37,852 bases of DNA from a bacterium (GTDB lineage: Bacteria; Patescibacteria; Dojkabacteria; JAKAPS01; JAJZLI01): positions 1 to 37,852 of the forward strand of contig JAJZKG010000007.1 in NCBI GenBank assembly GCA_021809565.1, in the 5' to 3' direction. The translations under genes and the position numbers were made by a program. The notes beneath the pieces are model-generated. The model was not told the DNA's origin and made no database searches. It saw nothing but the letters and a program-made list of their open reading frames with translations. Below are positions 7,345 to 15,930 of the stretch, piece after piece. Positions within the stretch are counted from its first letter, which is position 1; each line of letters begins with the position of its first letter.

Positions 7345-8874
7345 TTAGCTAGCTTTTGAAACAGCTCTTGTTTCTCTAATTAATGTTATTTGTACTGTTC
7401 CAGGGTAAGTATTTTCTTTCTGGACTTTCTCAGCTATCTCATGTGAAAGCAGAGCTAGTCTTGCATCATCTACAATGTCTGGTTTGACTATAACCCTTAC
7501 TTCACGTCCAGCATATATTGCATAAGCCTCTTCAACCCCTTCAAATGATTTTACAGTATCTTCTAATTGTTTAATTCTTGTAGAATACATCTCTGAAGAA
7601 TTGTTACGAGCTCCAGGTCTACCTCCAGATATTTTATCTGCTACTTTTGTTATAGCACTTTCAACACTTGTTGGTTCAGCCATATCATGGTGTGCAAATA
7701 TAGCATTTATCACTTGTTCTTCTAAGTTATATTTTCTTGCAATTTCTGCTCCAAGTTCTACATGAGATCCTTCTTGCTCTGCAGTTATGACTTTTCCAAT
7801 ATCATGGAATAATGCACATTTTTTGGACATATATACATCTGCATTCAAGCTTATTGCAAGATTCTCTGCAATTTGTACCATTTCAAGAGAGTGAGTAGCT
7901 AGGTTTTGTCCATAACTATATCTATATTTCATTCTTCCAAGGAGTAATATAAGTTCAGGTCTTAACCCTGTAATCCCTGCATCATAAGCTATTTTTTCCC
8001 CAAATTTTCTTATCTCTTTGGATAAATCTTCTTTGGCTTTTTTTACCAATTCTTCTATTTTTCCAGGATGAATTCTTTTATCCTCTATTAAATTTCTTAG
8101 TGCTATAATACCTACTTCTCTGCGTAGTGGATCAAAACAAGAGACTGTTATTGATCCAGGCATATCATCTATTATTAAATCTACACCAGTTAATTTTTCA
8201 AAATATTTAATATTTCTACCTTCCTTACCTATTATTCTTCCTTTGACGTCATCATTAGGAATATCCACTATAGAAGTGGTTGCAGGTCCAATATACTCGG
8301 AAACTGTTTTTTGCATAGTCTCTATCAAAACTTCTTTTGATATATCTTCAGATTTTGCTCTTATCTCATCTTCAAATTCTTTAATTCTTTTTGCTTTTTC
8401 ATTAATGAGTTCTTTATCAAGCTGTTCAAGAAGTAGTGCTTTTGCATTATCTTTTGTTAGTGATGATATCTCTTCTAATTTTTTCTCTAAATCACTTCTT
8501 TGTGCTACAAGACTTTCTCTATCACGTTCTAATTTCCTCTCTTGAGACTCTAATCTAGAGCTCCTTTCATCAATATCTTTTTGTTTATTACGAATCTTTT
8601 GTTCTGTTTCACTTTGAAATTTTCTAATCTCAATCTCTTTTGTTTCACTATTTTTGATAATATCAAAAGCTTTATTTTTAGCATCAAGAATAATTTCCTG
8701 AGCTTTTGTTGAAGCTATACTATTCTCCTCTTCTTTAATTTTTGCAAAATCCTCTTTGGCTTTTTTTAAATCATCTTTTAACTTTTGTTCATTTTTTGTA
8801 AAAGATAACTGTTTATAAGTAGTAAACCCGCCAAGTCCTACTACCAGTACTGACAATATAATTGTTATTAACAT
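7345..8874 (-). CDS. rny: Ribonuclease Y, 509 aa
   Basis: This membrane-anchored endoribonuclease initiates mRNA decay. An N-terminal transmembrane helix (about residues 2-20) is followed by a long charged coiled coil (about 25-185). Next comes a KH RNA-binding domain with GRIIGKEGRNIKYFE (about 210-224), then an HD domain with HSLEMVQIAENL and ALFHDIGK (about 330-360) carrying the metal ligands. The C-terminal PGTVQITLIRETRA is a family signature, and the length matches the family. It is the first gene of an operon with aspS. Confidence 0.96.
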   Translation of the reverse strand: MLITIILSVLVVGLGGFTTYKQLSFTKNEQKLKDDLKKAKEDFAKIKEEENSIASTKAQEIILDAKNKAFDIIKNSETKEIEIRKFQSETEQKIRNKQKDIDERSSRLESQERKLERDRESLVAQRSDLEKKLEEISSLTKDNAKALLLEQLDKELINEKAKRIKEFEDEIRAKSEDISKEVLIETMQKTVSEYIGPATTSIVDIPNDDVKGRIIGKEGRNIKYFEKLTGVDLIIDDMPGSITVSCFDPLRREVGIIALRNLIEDKRIHPGKIEELVKKAKEDLSKEIRKFGEKIAYDAGITGLRPELILLLGRMKYRYSYGQNLATHSLEMVQIAENLAISLNADVYMSKKCALFHDIGKVITAEQEGSHVELGAEIARKYNLEEQVINAIFAHHDMAEPTSVESAITKVADKISGGRPGARNNSSEMYSTRIKQLEDTVKSFEGVEEAYAIYAGREVRVIVKPDIVDDARLALLSHEIAEKVQKENTYPGTVQITLIRETRAVSKAS

Positions 8875-8931
8875 AATGGTTCATTTTTTTGATAAAATAA
8901 GATAAAGTTTATATATGTCATTATATCTTAT

Positions 8932-9831
8932 ATGTCTAAAAATCACAAAAAACGAGTAAATACAAAACCTAGTATAATATTTTTAGGATCATCTGATTTT
9001 TCATTGCCTATCTTGGATATGCTCTATAAACATTTTGATCTAAAATGTGTTGTTCTAAAATCTAGAGAACCAACTGCTGTTTTTTTATATGCAAGGAAGA
9101 ATAATATAAAAACTGTACTATTTGATGAACTCAGTGATTTAAACTTTTCTTGTTGCGATTTTGTAGTTGTAGCCTCATTCGGAAAAATTATTCCAGAATC
9201 TATGGTATTGCAGTATAAATTTATTAATGTACATGCATCATTACTTCCAGATTTAAGAGGTGCTACACCTATTCAAACAGCCTTATATAAAGGATATAAA
9301 GTTACTGGAGTAAGTATAATCTTAATGGATGCTAAGCTTGATGAAGGGGATATATTATCTCAAGACAAGGTAAATATTGATGATGATGATAATTATAAAA
9401 CACTAGAGAATAAACTATCTTTACTTGGATCTGATCTTTTAAAAAAAACAATTACAAATTTTAACAATATTACTCCAGTAAAACAAGATTCTTCAAAGGC
9501 TACATATTGTTATATAGGTGATTTTAAAAGAGAAAAAGCTATGATTAATTGGAATAACACATCTTTAGATATAAAAAATAAGGTAAGAGCCTTCTATCCA
9601 GCATGGACATATTTAAATGGATCAATGTGTAATATTAAAGAGGTAACTTTGACAGATATAAAAGCTAATAAATCTGGGCATATTTTAGAGGATACTAAAG
9701 ATCTACTTATAGGTTGCTTAGACTATTACATTAAAATTGATCTAATACAAAAAGAAGGAAAACAATATGTTACAGGTAGAGATTTTAAGAATGGGATGAA
9801 AGTAAAGAAGTTAATGTTTGTTAGTTTCTAA
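8932..9831 (+). CDS. fmt: Methionyl-tRNA formyltransferase, 299 aa
   Basis: It transfers a formyl group from 10-formyl-THF to Met-tRNA-fMet to allow bacterial translation initiation. The N-terminal Rossmann-type domain has IIFLGSSDFSLPILDML (about residues 15-31). The catalytic region INVHASLLPDLRGATPIQ contains the SLLPxxRGAxPI signature and the active-site His, and the active-site Asp lies in LDEGDIL. A short C-terminal OB-like domain follows. It pairs functionally with def at 33.4 kb, which removes the formyl group. The protein is slightly shorter than the roughly 310-residue norm. Transcription is divergent from rny, and a second Met upstream is not available. Confidence 0.94.
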   Translation: MSKNHKKRVNTKPSIIFLGSSDFSLPILDMLYKHFDLKCVVLKSREPTAVFLYARKNNIKTVLFDELSDLNFSCCDFVVVASFGKIIPESMVLQYKFINVHASLLPDLRGATPIQTALYKGYKVTGVSIILMDAKLDEGDILSQDKVNIDDDDNYKTLENKLSLLGSDLLKKTITNFNNITPVKQDSSKATYCYIGDFKREKAMINWNNTSLDIKNKVRAFYPAWTYLNGSMCNIKEVTLTDIKANKSGHILEDTKDLLIGCLDYYIKIDLIQKEGKQYVTGRDFKNGMKVKKLMFVSF

Positions 9832-9841
9832 CAAAATGATG

Positions 9842-9870
9842 TTGACAAGTATGTCAAAATTTAGTAATAT
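9842..9870 (+). promoter_or_regulatory. Promoter and palindromic operator of the vapBC-type operon
   Basis: TTGACA (9842-9847) and TAATAT (9865-9870) are separated by exactly 17 bases. The -35 box is the left arm of an inverted repeat, TTGACA-AGTA-TGTCAA (9842-9857). Nine bases separate the -10 from the ATG at 9880. An AbrB-type antitoxin is expected to bind such a palindrome and repress its own operon. Confidence 0.7.
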
Positions 9871-9879
9871 AGTCATACC

Positions 9880-10119
9880 ATGAAAGAGATGATTGTTGGA
9901 ACTAAAAATCAAATAGTAATACCAAAAGAAGTAAGACAAAAGGTAAAGGACTTGGGCCCAGGCAAAAAAGTAATGATATATTCTTTAGATGATGAAACTA
10001 TAATAATTAAAGTTGAAAGTACAGACTGGTTAAATGATAATTATGGTGCTATGAAAAAAATTTGGAAAAATGTTGATCCTTCAATGGAAGTTAAAAAAAT
10101 GAGAAAAGAATGGATATAG
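9880..10119 (+). CDS. AbrB/SpoVT-type antitoxin (VapB-like), 79 aa
   Basis: An N-terminal swapped-hairpin DNA-binding domain (about residues 4-45) carries KNQIVIPKEVRQKVKDLGPG, the standard SpoVT-AbrB pattern. The polar C-terminal tail with Trp residues would wrap and inhibit the toxin. It overlaps the PIN-domain gene by 10 bases, the usual layout for a toxin-antitoxin operon. A Met at codon 4 is an alternative start, but the promoter position favours 9880. Confidence 0.85.
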   Translation: MKEMIVGTKNQIVIPKEVRQKVKDLGPGKKVMIYSLDDETIIIKVESTDWLNDNYGAMKKIWKNVDPSMEVKKMRKEWI

Positions 10120-10517
10120 AAGGTAAGAAAGTTGGACTGGATACAAATATTTTTATTTATTATTTTAATGCGTCAGAGGAATTTGGTTTTAAAGCAAAAA
10201 ATATATTTAATCAATTGGTTACCAACAAATCATCTGCAGTTACTAGCGTAATTACATTAATTGAATTATTATCTATATCTTCTACTGATGAGGAAATTAA
10301 TTTTTTAAATAAACTGTTATTAAGTATTCCTAATCTTAAAATTTGTGATTTGGGTCAGAATATTGGAAAAGAAGCTTCAAGAATAAGAAGAAAATATAGT
10401 TATAGTATTCCAGATTCTATACAACTTGCAACATGCGTAATTGAAAAAACTAACTTATTTATTACTAATGATAAAAAACTTACAACATTTAGGGAGTTAT
10501 GTGTCTTATCAATTTAA
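10110..10517 (+). CDS. PIN-domain ribonuclease toxin (VapC-like), 135 aa
   Basis: PIN-domain fold with the expected acidic metal ligands: Asp in KVGLDTNIFIYYF (D11), Glu in ITLIELLSI, Asp in SIPDSIQLATC and Asp in FITNDKKL. The family cleaves RNA (often tRNA or 23S rRNA) when freed from its antitoxin. All four signature positions appear intact, so the toxin is likely functional. Length is normal. It overlaps and is co-transcribed with the antitoxin. The RNA target cannot be deduced. Confidence 0.88.
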   Translation: MDIEGKKVGLDTNIFIYYFNASEEFGFKAKNIFNQLVTNKSSAVTSVITLIELLSISSTDEEINFLNKLLLSIPNLKICDLGQNIGKEASRIRRKYSYSIPDSIQLATCVIEKTNLFITNDKKLTTFRELCVLSI

Positions 10518-10795
10518 ATTTTGTTTTTTGTTCCAGTTCTTATCAATCCATAGTCTGTCTAGACTAAATTTATAAGTTTATTCACTTATTATATAAGAAT
10601 ATTACTCACAGTCTTATCAGTATCGAGCAACATGATCAAAAAATGGTAAAGGCTTAGAACTGCTCAGTACAAATGTTCTTACAATTTGTAGGATTTACTT
10701 CATATATAGTTTATCAATTAATAAAAAATATTCGAATATGCTAGATACTTCCATTACACTTTTGCTCAAAAGTTGCTGAATTTATATGAATATCT
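10518..10795. other. Longest RNA-free intergenic gap (278 bases), two weak hairpins
   Basis: No convincing gene lies between the convergent toxin and secF stops. Two small inverted repeats occur: TAGTCT-GTCT-AGACTA at 10551-10566, just past the toxin gene, and TACAAAT-9 bases-ATTTGTA at 10668-10690, toward secF. Neither has a strong T-run. They may act as weak terminators for the two converging transcripts. Confidence 0.35.
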
Positions 10796-11680
10796 TTATA
10801 ATTTCCTATGTTCTGCATATATAACAAGAAGTTGGCTTGCTACGAATATGCTAGAATATGTTCCCGCGGTTACACCTATAAGTAGGGCGATGACAAACCA
10901 TCGTATTGTAATACCCCCTACAAGGAATAATGCTACAAGTACAAGTATAACTGTGAATGAAGTATTAAGTGATCTATTTAATGTTTGCATTAGTGAGAAA
11001 TTTATAACATAACTAAAATCATTAGATCTTTTCTTTATAAGGTTTTCTCTTATTCTATCAAATACCACAATAGTATCATGGACTGAAAATCCCATAACTG
11101 TTAATACTGCAGTTACAAATAGTGAATCTACCGGGGCGTTAAAGAAATGCCCTAGTATAGAGAAAGCTCCAAATACTATTAAAACATCATGAATCATTGC
11201 TATTATTGCTGCACCCCCAAAAGCAAATGAATTTGCAGGTTTTGGAACTGCTCTAAATGAGTATGTTATATAAAATATTATACCAAGCATAACTATTATT
11301 ACTGAATATATAGCGACATGTTGTAATTGTATACCTATACTTGGCCCTATTGTTGTGACCTTTTCTGGTTTTTTTAGTTTAAAATCTTTCGTAAGAGTAG
11401 ATTCTAAAGTTGTTATGGTTTTCTGAGATAAAGGTTCTGTCTGTACCTGATATGTTCCAGTTGCTATATTAGTTATACTACTACCCTTATAATTTGATGA
11501 GAGATAATTGGCAATATGAGAGGCTTCAACATTTGTTGTTTTATATATAAGATCAGTTCCTCCAGTAAAATCTATACCAAATTGAAGTCCCCATACTAGT
11601 AGCGATATTATTGCAATAAGCATCAGAGATCCTGAGATTATAAGATAGGCATATTTGTATTTAACTATATTTAAGTTCAT
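10796..11680 (-). CDS. secF: Protein translocase subunit SecF, 294 aa
   Basis: With SecD, SecF forms the SecDF complex, which uses the proton-motive force to pull proteins through SecYEG on the outer face of the membrane. TM1 (about residues 14-32) runs into FGIDFTGGTDLIY, the conserved LGIDFxGG-type motif. A small periplasmic-type domain follows, then five transmembrane helices (about 125-290), including VMGFSVHDTIVVFDRIREN. Start ATG overlaps the secD stop in an ATGA, so translation is coupled. Length is typical. Confidence 0.96.
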   Translation of the reverse strand: MNLNIVKYKYAYLIISGSLMLIAIISLLVWGLQFGIDFTGGTDLIYKTTNVEASHIANYLSSNYKGSSITNIATGTYQVQTEPLSQKTITTLESTLTKDFKLKKPEKVTTIGPSIGIQLQHVAIYSVIIVMLGIIFYITYSFRAVPKPANSFAFGGAAIIAMIHDVLIVFGAFSILGHFFNAPVDSLFVTAVLTVMGFSVHDTIVVFDRIRENLIKKRSNDFSYVINFSLMQTLNRSLNTSFTVILVLVALFLVGGITIRWFVIALLIGVTAGTYSSIFVASQLLVIYAEHRKL

Positions 11681-13068
11681 GTTTGTTTATCAATATAAAG
11701 TATCTGTAGTAAATGTCTTGTTACCACTACTGCTGTAAAAAGACTGACCATAACTCCTATAGCTAGAGTTATAGCAAATCCACGTATCTGACTTGTTCCT
11801 AGAATATATAAAACCAAGGTTGTTATAAGCGTAGATACATTAGAGTCTCTGATTGAATTCCAAGCGCGTTTAAAACCAAGGTTAATAACTGATTTTCTTG
11901 ATCTTCCATCTTTCTTTTCCTCACGCATCCTCTCGAATATTAATATATTAGCATCAACAGCCATTCCTATAGATAGTATAAATCCTGCAATACCTTCAAG
12001 GGTAAGGGTTATCGGAATTAATTTGAATATTGCAAAAGCAAGTAGAGCATATATTAAAAGTGCAAAATCTGCTACAAGTCCTAAATATCCATAATTCCAT
12101 ACCATAAAAAGTAGGATTATAATAACTCCAAGTATTCCAGCATATATACTTGCTTTTATTGATGCTGATCCTAGTGTAGCTGTAACTGTATTCTCTTCAA
12201 TTAATTTGACTGGCACTGGTAATGCTCCAGCATTAAGTTGGTCTACAAATGTTTGTGCTGTATTCAGAGAAAAATTACCAGTTATTATTGGAGATGAAAC
12301 AGTTCCATTTGCAAGGTTTTTGTTAATTATAGGATTCTCAATTATTTTTCCATCTAGAGCTATTCCAATAGGTTTTCCAACATTCGATTTTGCAAGATTT
12401 GAAAATTTGTTTAGACCTTCTGGTTTAAAATTTAATTGGATACTAGGAGATGTAGATCCTTGTTGGTATATGATTGATGCGCTTTGAAGGTCAGCTCCAG
12501 TAAGATTTGTTTTTTTTGAAAAGTCTGATATAGGAATATTTGCTGTTGTAACAGCTGATAGATTAGCATTCTTTTTTAAAGTTAGAAACTCTAATTTAGC
12601 TGTTTCTCCAACAAGCTTTTTTGCCTCTGCTAAATTTTTTACACCAGCAAGATCAACTACAATTCTTTGTTGTTTTCCATAGGTTTCTGTGTATACCTGT
12701 GCATTAGCAACTCCATATAGATTTACCCTCTGGGATATTATATTTCTAGCTGCTTGCATTGCAGATGAAACCTGACTACTTGGAATTTTTGAAGTATTTG
12801 CAAGTAATATTAGTTGTGATCCACCTTTTAAATCTAGACCTAAGCTTGGATTTAATGGATTTGTGTAATGTATTCCGAGGACATTTATATTAAATGTTAA
12901 ATGATTTATAGTAGTTTGATAATTTATGCCAATAGGTTTTAAATTAATATTGATTTTAGGTATATCTATTGCAAGTAGAAAAATAAAAAGAAATAATATT
13001 AATATAACAAACCTCTTAGATTTATTAATTTTTAGTTTATTTGTTCTGTTAGTCCTAAATTTTAACAT
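11677..13068 (-). CDS. secD: Protein translocase subunit SecD, 463 aa
   Basis: TM1 (about residues 20-36) is followed by the SecD P1 region with PSLGLDLKGGSQLILLA, and by the head domain with ARNIISQRVNLYGVANAQV. Five C-terminal transmembrane helices include SIGMAVDANILIFERMREE, the conserved Asp-containing proton-path segment. It is somewhat shorter than the long proteobacterial form but matches the compact Gram-positive type. It ends in TGA within the ATGA overlap with secF. This shows TGA is a normal stop in this genome. Confidence 0.96.
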   Translation of the reverse strand: MLKFRTNRTNKLKINKSKRFVILILFLFIFLLAIDIPKININLKPIGINYQTTINHLTFNINVLGIHYTNPLNPSLGLDLKGGSQLILLANTSKIPSSQVSSAMQAARNIISQRVNLYGVANAQVYTETYGKQQRIVVDLAGVKNLAEAKKLVGETAKLEFLTLKKNANLSAVTTANIPISDFSKKTNLTGADLQSASIIYQQGSTSPSIQLNFKPEGLNKFSNLAKSNVGKPIGIALDGKIIENPIINKNLANGTVSSPIITGNFSLNTAQTFVDQLNAGALPVPVKLIEENTVTATLGSASIKASIYAGILGVIIILLFMVWNYGYLGLVADFALLIYALLAFAIFKLIPITLTLEGIAGFILSIGMAVDANILIFERMREEKKDGRSRKSVINLGFKRAWNSIRDSNVSTLITTLVLYILGTSQIRGFAITLAIGVMVSLFTAVVVTRHLLQILYIDKQT

Positions 13069-13152
13069 AGGTTGATTTTAATCTATTTTTCCACTTTGTG
13101 CAATTTGATAAATACCTAAATCATTTATATACTTCATCATGTGTGCCAATAT

Positions 13153-13404
13153 CTATAAAATATGCTTGGGTCTAGACCCTTCATTATCAATTCTTATAAT
13201 ATAAATCATTCGTATATTCATGTTAATGGATATGCTCCACATATTATCTAAATTTCCTGATAGTTTATGTAATCTCAATGAATTATGTTGAGGGTTAGAT
13301 TTAAACAGTAAGAGTTGTTTTCTAATTTGTTTTAATAGTACTGGATTACTTTTCTTTATTTTTTTTAAAGATTTAATAACATCCTCTGAGAGCCTAATTT
13401 CCAT
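13153..13404 (-). CDS. RelE/ParE-type toxin, C-terminus apparently frameshifted
   Basis: The 83-residue product matches the RelE/ParE superfamily: KSLKKIKKSNPVLLKQIRKQ, LRLHKLSGNLDNMWSI and NMNIRMIYII are typical. It stops at TAG (13155-13153) just after KHIL. In the -1 frame the DNA continues as IDIGTHDEVYK and ends at TGA (13121-13123), which is the canonical C-terminus of this family. One extra T in the TTTT run at 13160-13157 would restore a 94-residue protein. Either the toxin is inactivated by a one-base deletion, the sequence has a homopolymer error, or the ribosome slips. A RelB-like antitoxin gene lies three bases upstream. Confidence 0.8.
   Translation of the reverse strand: MEIRLSEDVIKSLKKIKKSNPVLLKQIRKQLLLFKSNPQHNSLRLHKLSGNLDNMWSISINMNIRMIYIIRIDNEGSRPKHIL
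13168..13179. repeat. 12-base perfect palindrome inside the toxin gene
   Basis: GGGTCTAGACCC is a perfect self-complementary sequence. It is GC-rich against an AT-rich background and encodes the GSRP residues just before the frameshift. Its location, eight bases upstream of the TTTT run in the gene's orientation, may be coincidence or may relate to how the mutation arose. Confidence 0.5.
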
Positions 13405-13407
13405 ATT

Positions 13408-13662
13408 TTATAAATTATCAAAGTATTCAGGTATGTCATCTATAATTTCTGATTTGTCTATACTATTTAATGCCTCTATTGCCTTACTTTCTGTTCTTTT
13501 AGAAACTGTAAAGGAAATACTATCAGGAGTAACCTCTTTTACAATTAAATATTTTATAAATTGAGTAACAGGAATACCTATCTGCTTAGCTCTAAATTTC
13601 ATTAGTTTATCTAATTGAGGTGAAATACTAATTTTTACTTGTATTTGAGACTTGGTATCCAT
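13408..13662 (-). CDS. RelB/DinJ-like antitoxin, 84 aa
   Basis: An N-terminal ribbon-helix-helix pattern, QVKISISPQLDKLMKFRAKQ then GIPVTQFIKYLIVKE, fits DNA-binding antitoxins. The acidic C-terminus (EIIDDIPEYFDNL) would neutralise the basic toxin. It precedes the RelE-type gene by three bases, the normal order. A TATAAT box (minus strand, 13682-13677) lies 14 bases before the ATG. If the toxin is dead, this antitoxin may persist as an orphan repressor. Confidence 0.82.
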   Translation of the reverse strand: MDTKSQIQVKISISPQLDKLMKFRAKQIGIPVTQFIKYLIVKEVTPDSISFTVSKRTESKAIEALNSIDKSEIIDDIPEYFDNL

Positions 13663-13729
13663 AATTTTAGGACTAAATTATACCTATATATTACTTTAAT
13701 TTTTTTAATATCAAGTGTCAGCAGTGTCC

Positions 13730-14308
13730 CTATTTATATAGATCTAGTTCATCACCTATAAGCATTAATTTTTTATTATTTATGATATCCATTAGAAAAT
13801 CTTCTCTTGATCTTTTTATGGATTCAAATTCAAGAGGGGATAGATAAGTGTAGTTAATTTCTCTCTTTAATTTTAACTCTGAATCTTTTATAATTTTATC
13901 GAGATATACATTGTCTATTTGAGAACCTACTATTAAAAGATCGATATCAGTCTCGCTTTTTTTTCTATCTTGTATGTATGAATTTGATAATATTGCCATT
14001 TTTATATTACCTATTTTTGCTTTGTGTTTTATTATCTTTCCACCAATTCCAAACTCTTTATTTATCATTGATAAGAGTTCATCAAAAAATATAAAATCTT
14101 TGTTTAGAGTGTAATATAATCTATTTCCATTCTTCTCACTTGTAAGCATTTTAACCTCTTCAAGTTCCTGTAGAATTCTTCTTACTGCATTAATTTCCTC
14201 ATCAATTTCTCTGACTATTGACCTTACATGATATGAAGATGCTGTGTGTAGCATGAATAACTTGATAATTTTTACTCTAACTTTAGAAACAAGGAATGTA
14301 TCAATCAT
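13730..14308 (-). CDS. Winged-helix / nucleotidyltransferase-domain protein, 192 aa
   Basis: Residues about 1-75 look like a winged helix of the ArsR type (KIIKLFMLHTASSYHVRSIV, then a recognition helix and LYYTLNK wing). Residues about 95-135 carry a minimal nucleotidyltransferase motif, SETDIDLLIVG, with the D-x-D metal pair; the upstream Gly-Ser is Asn-Ser here. This fusion is known from small bacterial genomes and MNT-type modules, some of which work as antitoxins that transfer AMP. No HEPN partner is adjacent. It follows the DUF3048 gene by 11 bases on the same strand, so they are probably co-transcribed. Function is not established. Confidence 0.75.
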   Translation of the reverse strand: MIDTFLVSKVRVKIIKLFMLHTASSYHVRSIVREIDEEINAVRRILQELEEVKMLTSEKNGNRLYYTLNKDFIFFDELLSMINKEFGIGGKIIKHKAKIGNIKMAILSNSYIQDRKKSETDIDLLIVGSQIDNVYLDKIIKDSELKLKREINYTYLSPLEFESIKRSREDFLMDIINNKKLMLIGDELDLYK

Positions 14309-14319
14309 ATATTTATTAT

Positions 14320-15588
14320 TTATGGAGTGTAAGTAAAAGAACCTGTTTGTGGTTGTAATATTTCAAACCAAATTTCTCCTCTACTGAATGTAATAGGATT
14401 TCCATTTAAATCTTTAAATTGCATTCTAGAATTATTGCTTGTCTTAGTCCAAGTAGCTTTAATCTCATGTCCATTGTTAAATACATATGCATTACCTGAC
14501 CCTACTGTTTGCATTATCCATATAGGAGCTGCAGCTTCTGTAGTCCCCTCTCCAGGGTAACTTTCAGTATAACCATTCATGTACAAGACCACTACATTTT
14601 TTGCAGTTAAAGGTTGATTAGTATTGGCATCATATTGGAGAGTTCCTCCATTATATCTTATATAATTGTTGTTTGCTTGGTTATATATCCATTCTACAGA
14701 GTAGGGTACAACTCCTTGATCAAAAAATATATTTATCTTTGATCCATTTGCCCCAAGTTGAGATACCTTTGGTGTAGATGCAAATTTATAAGGCGTCTCG
14801 TTTTTACCTAAAGTTAACTGAGAGAAAAATCCATCACTTTTTGCAAGATTCCATAATCCTAATGCATTACCATAAGCATTGTGTGGGGCATATCTTTGAA
14901 GTGATCTACAAAATGTATATGTTACTGATGCTGATGTGGGACATGTATTATTACTTGATGGTGTAGTAATACCATTTAAATTAGGTATGTTTTGACTTTG
15001 TAATTTTTCCAAAGCATATATATTTCCGCCCCAATGAGTATATATAGCTCCAAGTCCTTGTGCCCAGGATATATAATATAATCGAGCACTTCTTATAGGG
15101 CCTATTGATGTTGGAGCATTTTTCAAATAAACTGCCATGAATCTTGTAATATCTCCTTCTACTTGAGCTTCATAAACCAAGTCTGCACTATTTAAACCAG
15201 ATTGTGGTCTTGCAGGTATAGAATTTTCTACCATAATAGCAAGTGGAGGTTTATCTAAAACACTCTTAGATGTTACATAGGTTCCGTCCAGTGGATCTAC
15301 ATATTTGGGGGGTGCTTTTGCAACAACTTTTTTTACAAGTTTATTTGTGTGTGATGTTTGAACTTTAGGTATTTGTTGGTTTGGTCTGAACAAAATTACC
15401 AGAATGGATATGATACCCAAAATTATAATTAATATTATTATAATAGATATCCAGAAAACATATTTTTGATTCTGACTCAAATTTGTATACCAATTCCTAA
15501 TCCTTTTAAAATGTTTATGCTTTTTAAGACTAGGATGCTCTATATCATTTTCTATTAAACTTTGAGAGTCAAAATTTATTTCTTGCAT
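14320..15588 (-). CDS. DUF3048 membrane-anchored protein (YerB-like), 422 aa
   Basis: A cytoplasmic basic N-terminus, one transmembrane helix (about residues 42-66) and a linker precede the DUF3048 domain. Signatures include PPLAIMVENSIPARPQSGL, DLVYEAQVEGDITRFMAVY and PIGPIRSAR-like TSIGPIRSARLYY, and a C-terminal domain with GEIWFEILQPQ. B. subtilis YerB is the known relative; the biochemical role of the family is unknown. The bulk of the protein lies outside the membrane. No lipobox is seen, so it is anchored by its helix. It is the first gene of a pair with the nucleotidyltransferase gene. Confidence 0.9.
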   Translation of the reverse strand: MQEINFDSQSLIENDIEHPSLKKHKHFKRIRNWYTNLSQNQKYVFWISIIIILIIILGIISILVILFRPNQQIPKVQTSHTNKLVKKVVAKAPPKYVDPLDGTYVTSKSVLDKPPLAIMVENSIPARPQSGLNSADLVYEAQVEGDITRFMAVYLKNAPTSIGPIRSARLYYISWAQGLGAIYTHWGGNIYALEKLQSQNIPNLNGITTPSSNNTCPTSASVTYTFCRSLQRYAPHNAYGNALGLWNLAKSDGFFSQLTLGKNETPYKFASTPKVSQLGANGSKINIFFDQGVVPYSVEWIYNQANNNYIRYNGGTLQYDANTNQPLTAKNVVVLYMNGYTESYPGEGTTEAAAPIWIMQTVGSGNAYVFNNGHEIKATWTKTSNNSRMQFKDLNGNPITFSRGEIWFEILQPQTGSFTYTP

Positions 15589-15646
15589 AATTAAAATATG
15601 TTCTTAATATCCAAACACCAATGTGTAATTACATTACAAAATTTAG

Positions 15647-15652
15647 TATAAT
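15647..15652 (+). promoter_or_regulatory. -10 box upstream of small membrane protein gene
   Basis: TATAAT at 15647-15652, in the context TTTAGTATAATAC, lies 31 bases before the ATG at 15684. No good -35 is seen. Its position argues against the earlier in-frame ATG at 15621, which would be upstream of the promoter. Confidence 0.5.
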
Positions 15653-15683
15653 ACATTTATATATACTTGACAATATTGTGATT

Positions 15684-15902
15684 ATGGCATCAAAAAAAAG
15701 CTTAAAATATGAAATTGAAGTCTTAAAAGCTCATGATAAAGGGAACATGACTATAGAAAATGATTATCAACCAATCGCACGAAGATTGATATGGAGTGTG
15801 ATCTTTATAATCGTTGTTATCGTGATACTATTTATAATATCTATATATATAGGTACACTTCCTTTTGATCAATCTCTAAGAACTGCATTCTCCATAAAGT
15901 AG
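15684..15902 (+). CDS. Small single-pass membrane protein, 72 aa
   Basis: A polar N-terminal half (MASKKSLKYEIEVLKAHDKG) is followed by one strong transmembrane helix (about residues 34-56) and a short tail. I do not recognise a family. An in-frame ATG at 15621 would add 21 residues, but the likely -10 box at 15647 lies inside that extension, so I chose 15684. It ends 28 bases before the RNase P RNA gene. Confidence 0.65.
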   Translation: MASKKSLKYEIEVLKAHDKGNMTIENDYQPIARRLIWSVIFIIVVIVILFIISIYIGTLPFDQSLRTAFSIK

Positions 15903-15913
15903 AACTTGTAATA

Positions 15914-15922
15914 TGATATAAT
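15914..15922 (+). promoter_or_regulatory. Extended -10 promoter of rnpB
   Basis: TGATATAAT is a perfect extended -10 (TG-N-TATAAT). Eight bases later the P1 helix of the RNase P RNA begins (15931), exactly where transcription should start. This gives an internal calibration of -10 to start spacing for this genome. Confidence 0.75.
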
Positions 15923-15930
15923 ATCTATAT

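Noticed and set aside
10733..10855. 13-base direct repeat CGAATATGCTAGA at 10733-10745 and 10843-10855
   Set aside because: The second copy lies in the conserved coding end of secF, there are only two copies, and the AT-rich context makes chance likely. No transposon or att-like context is seen.
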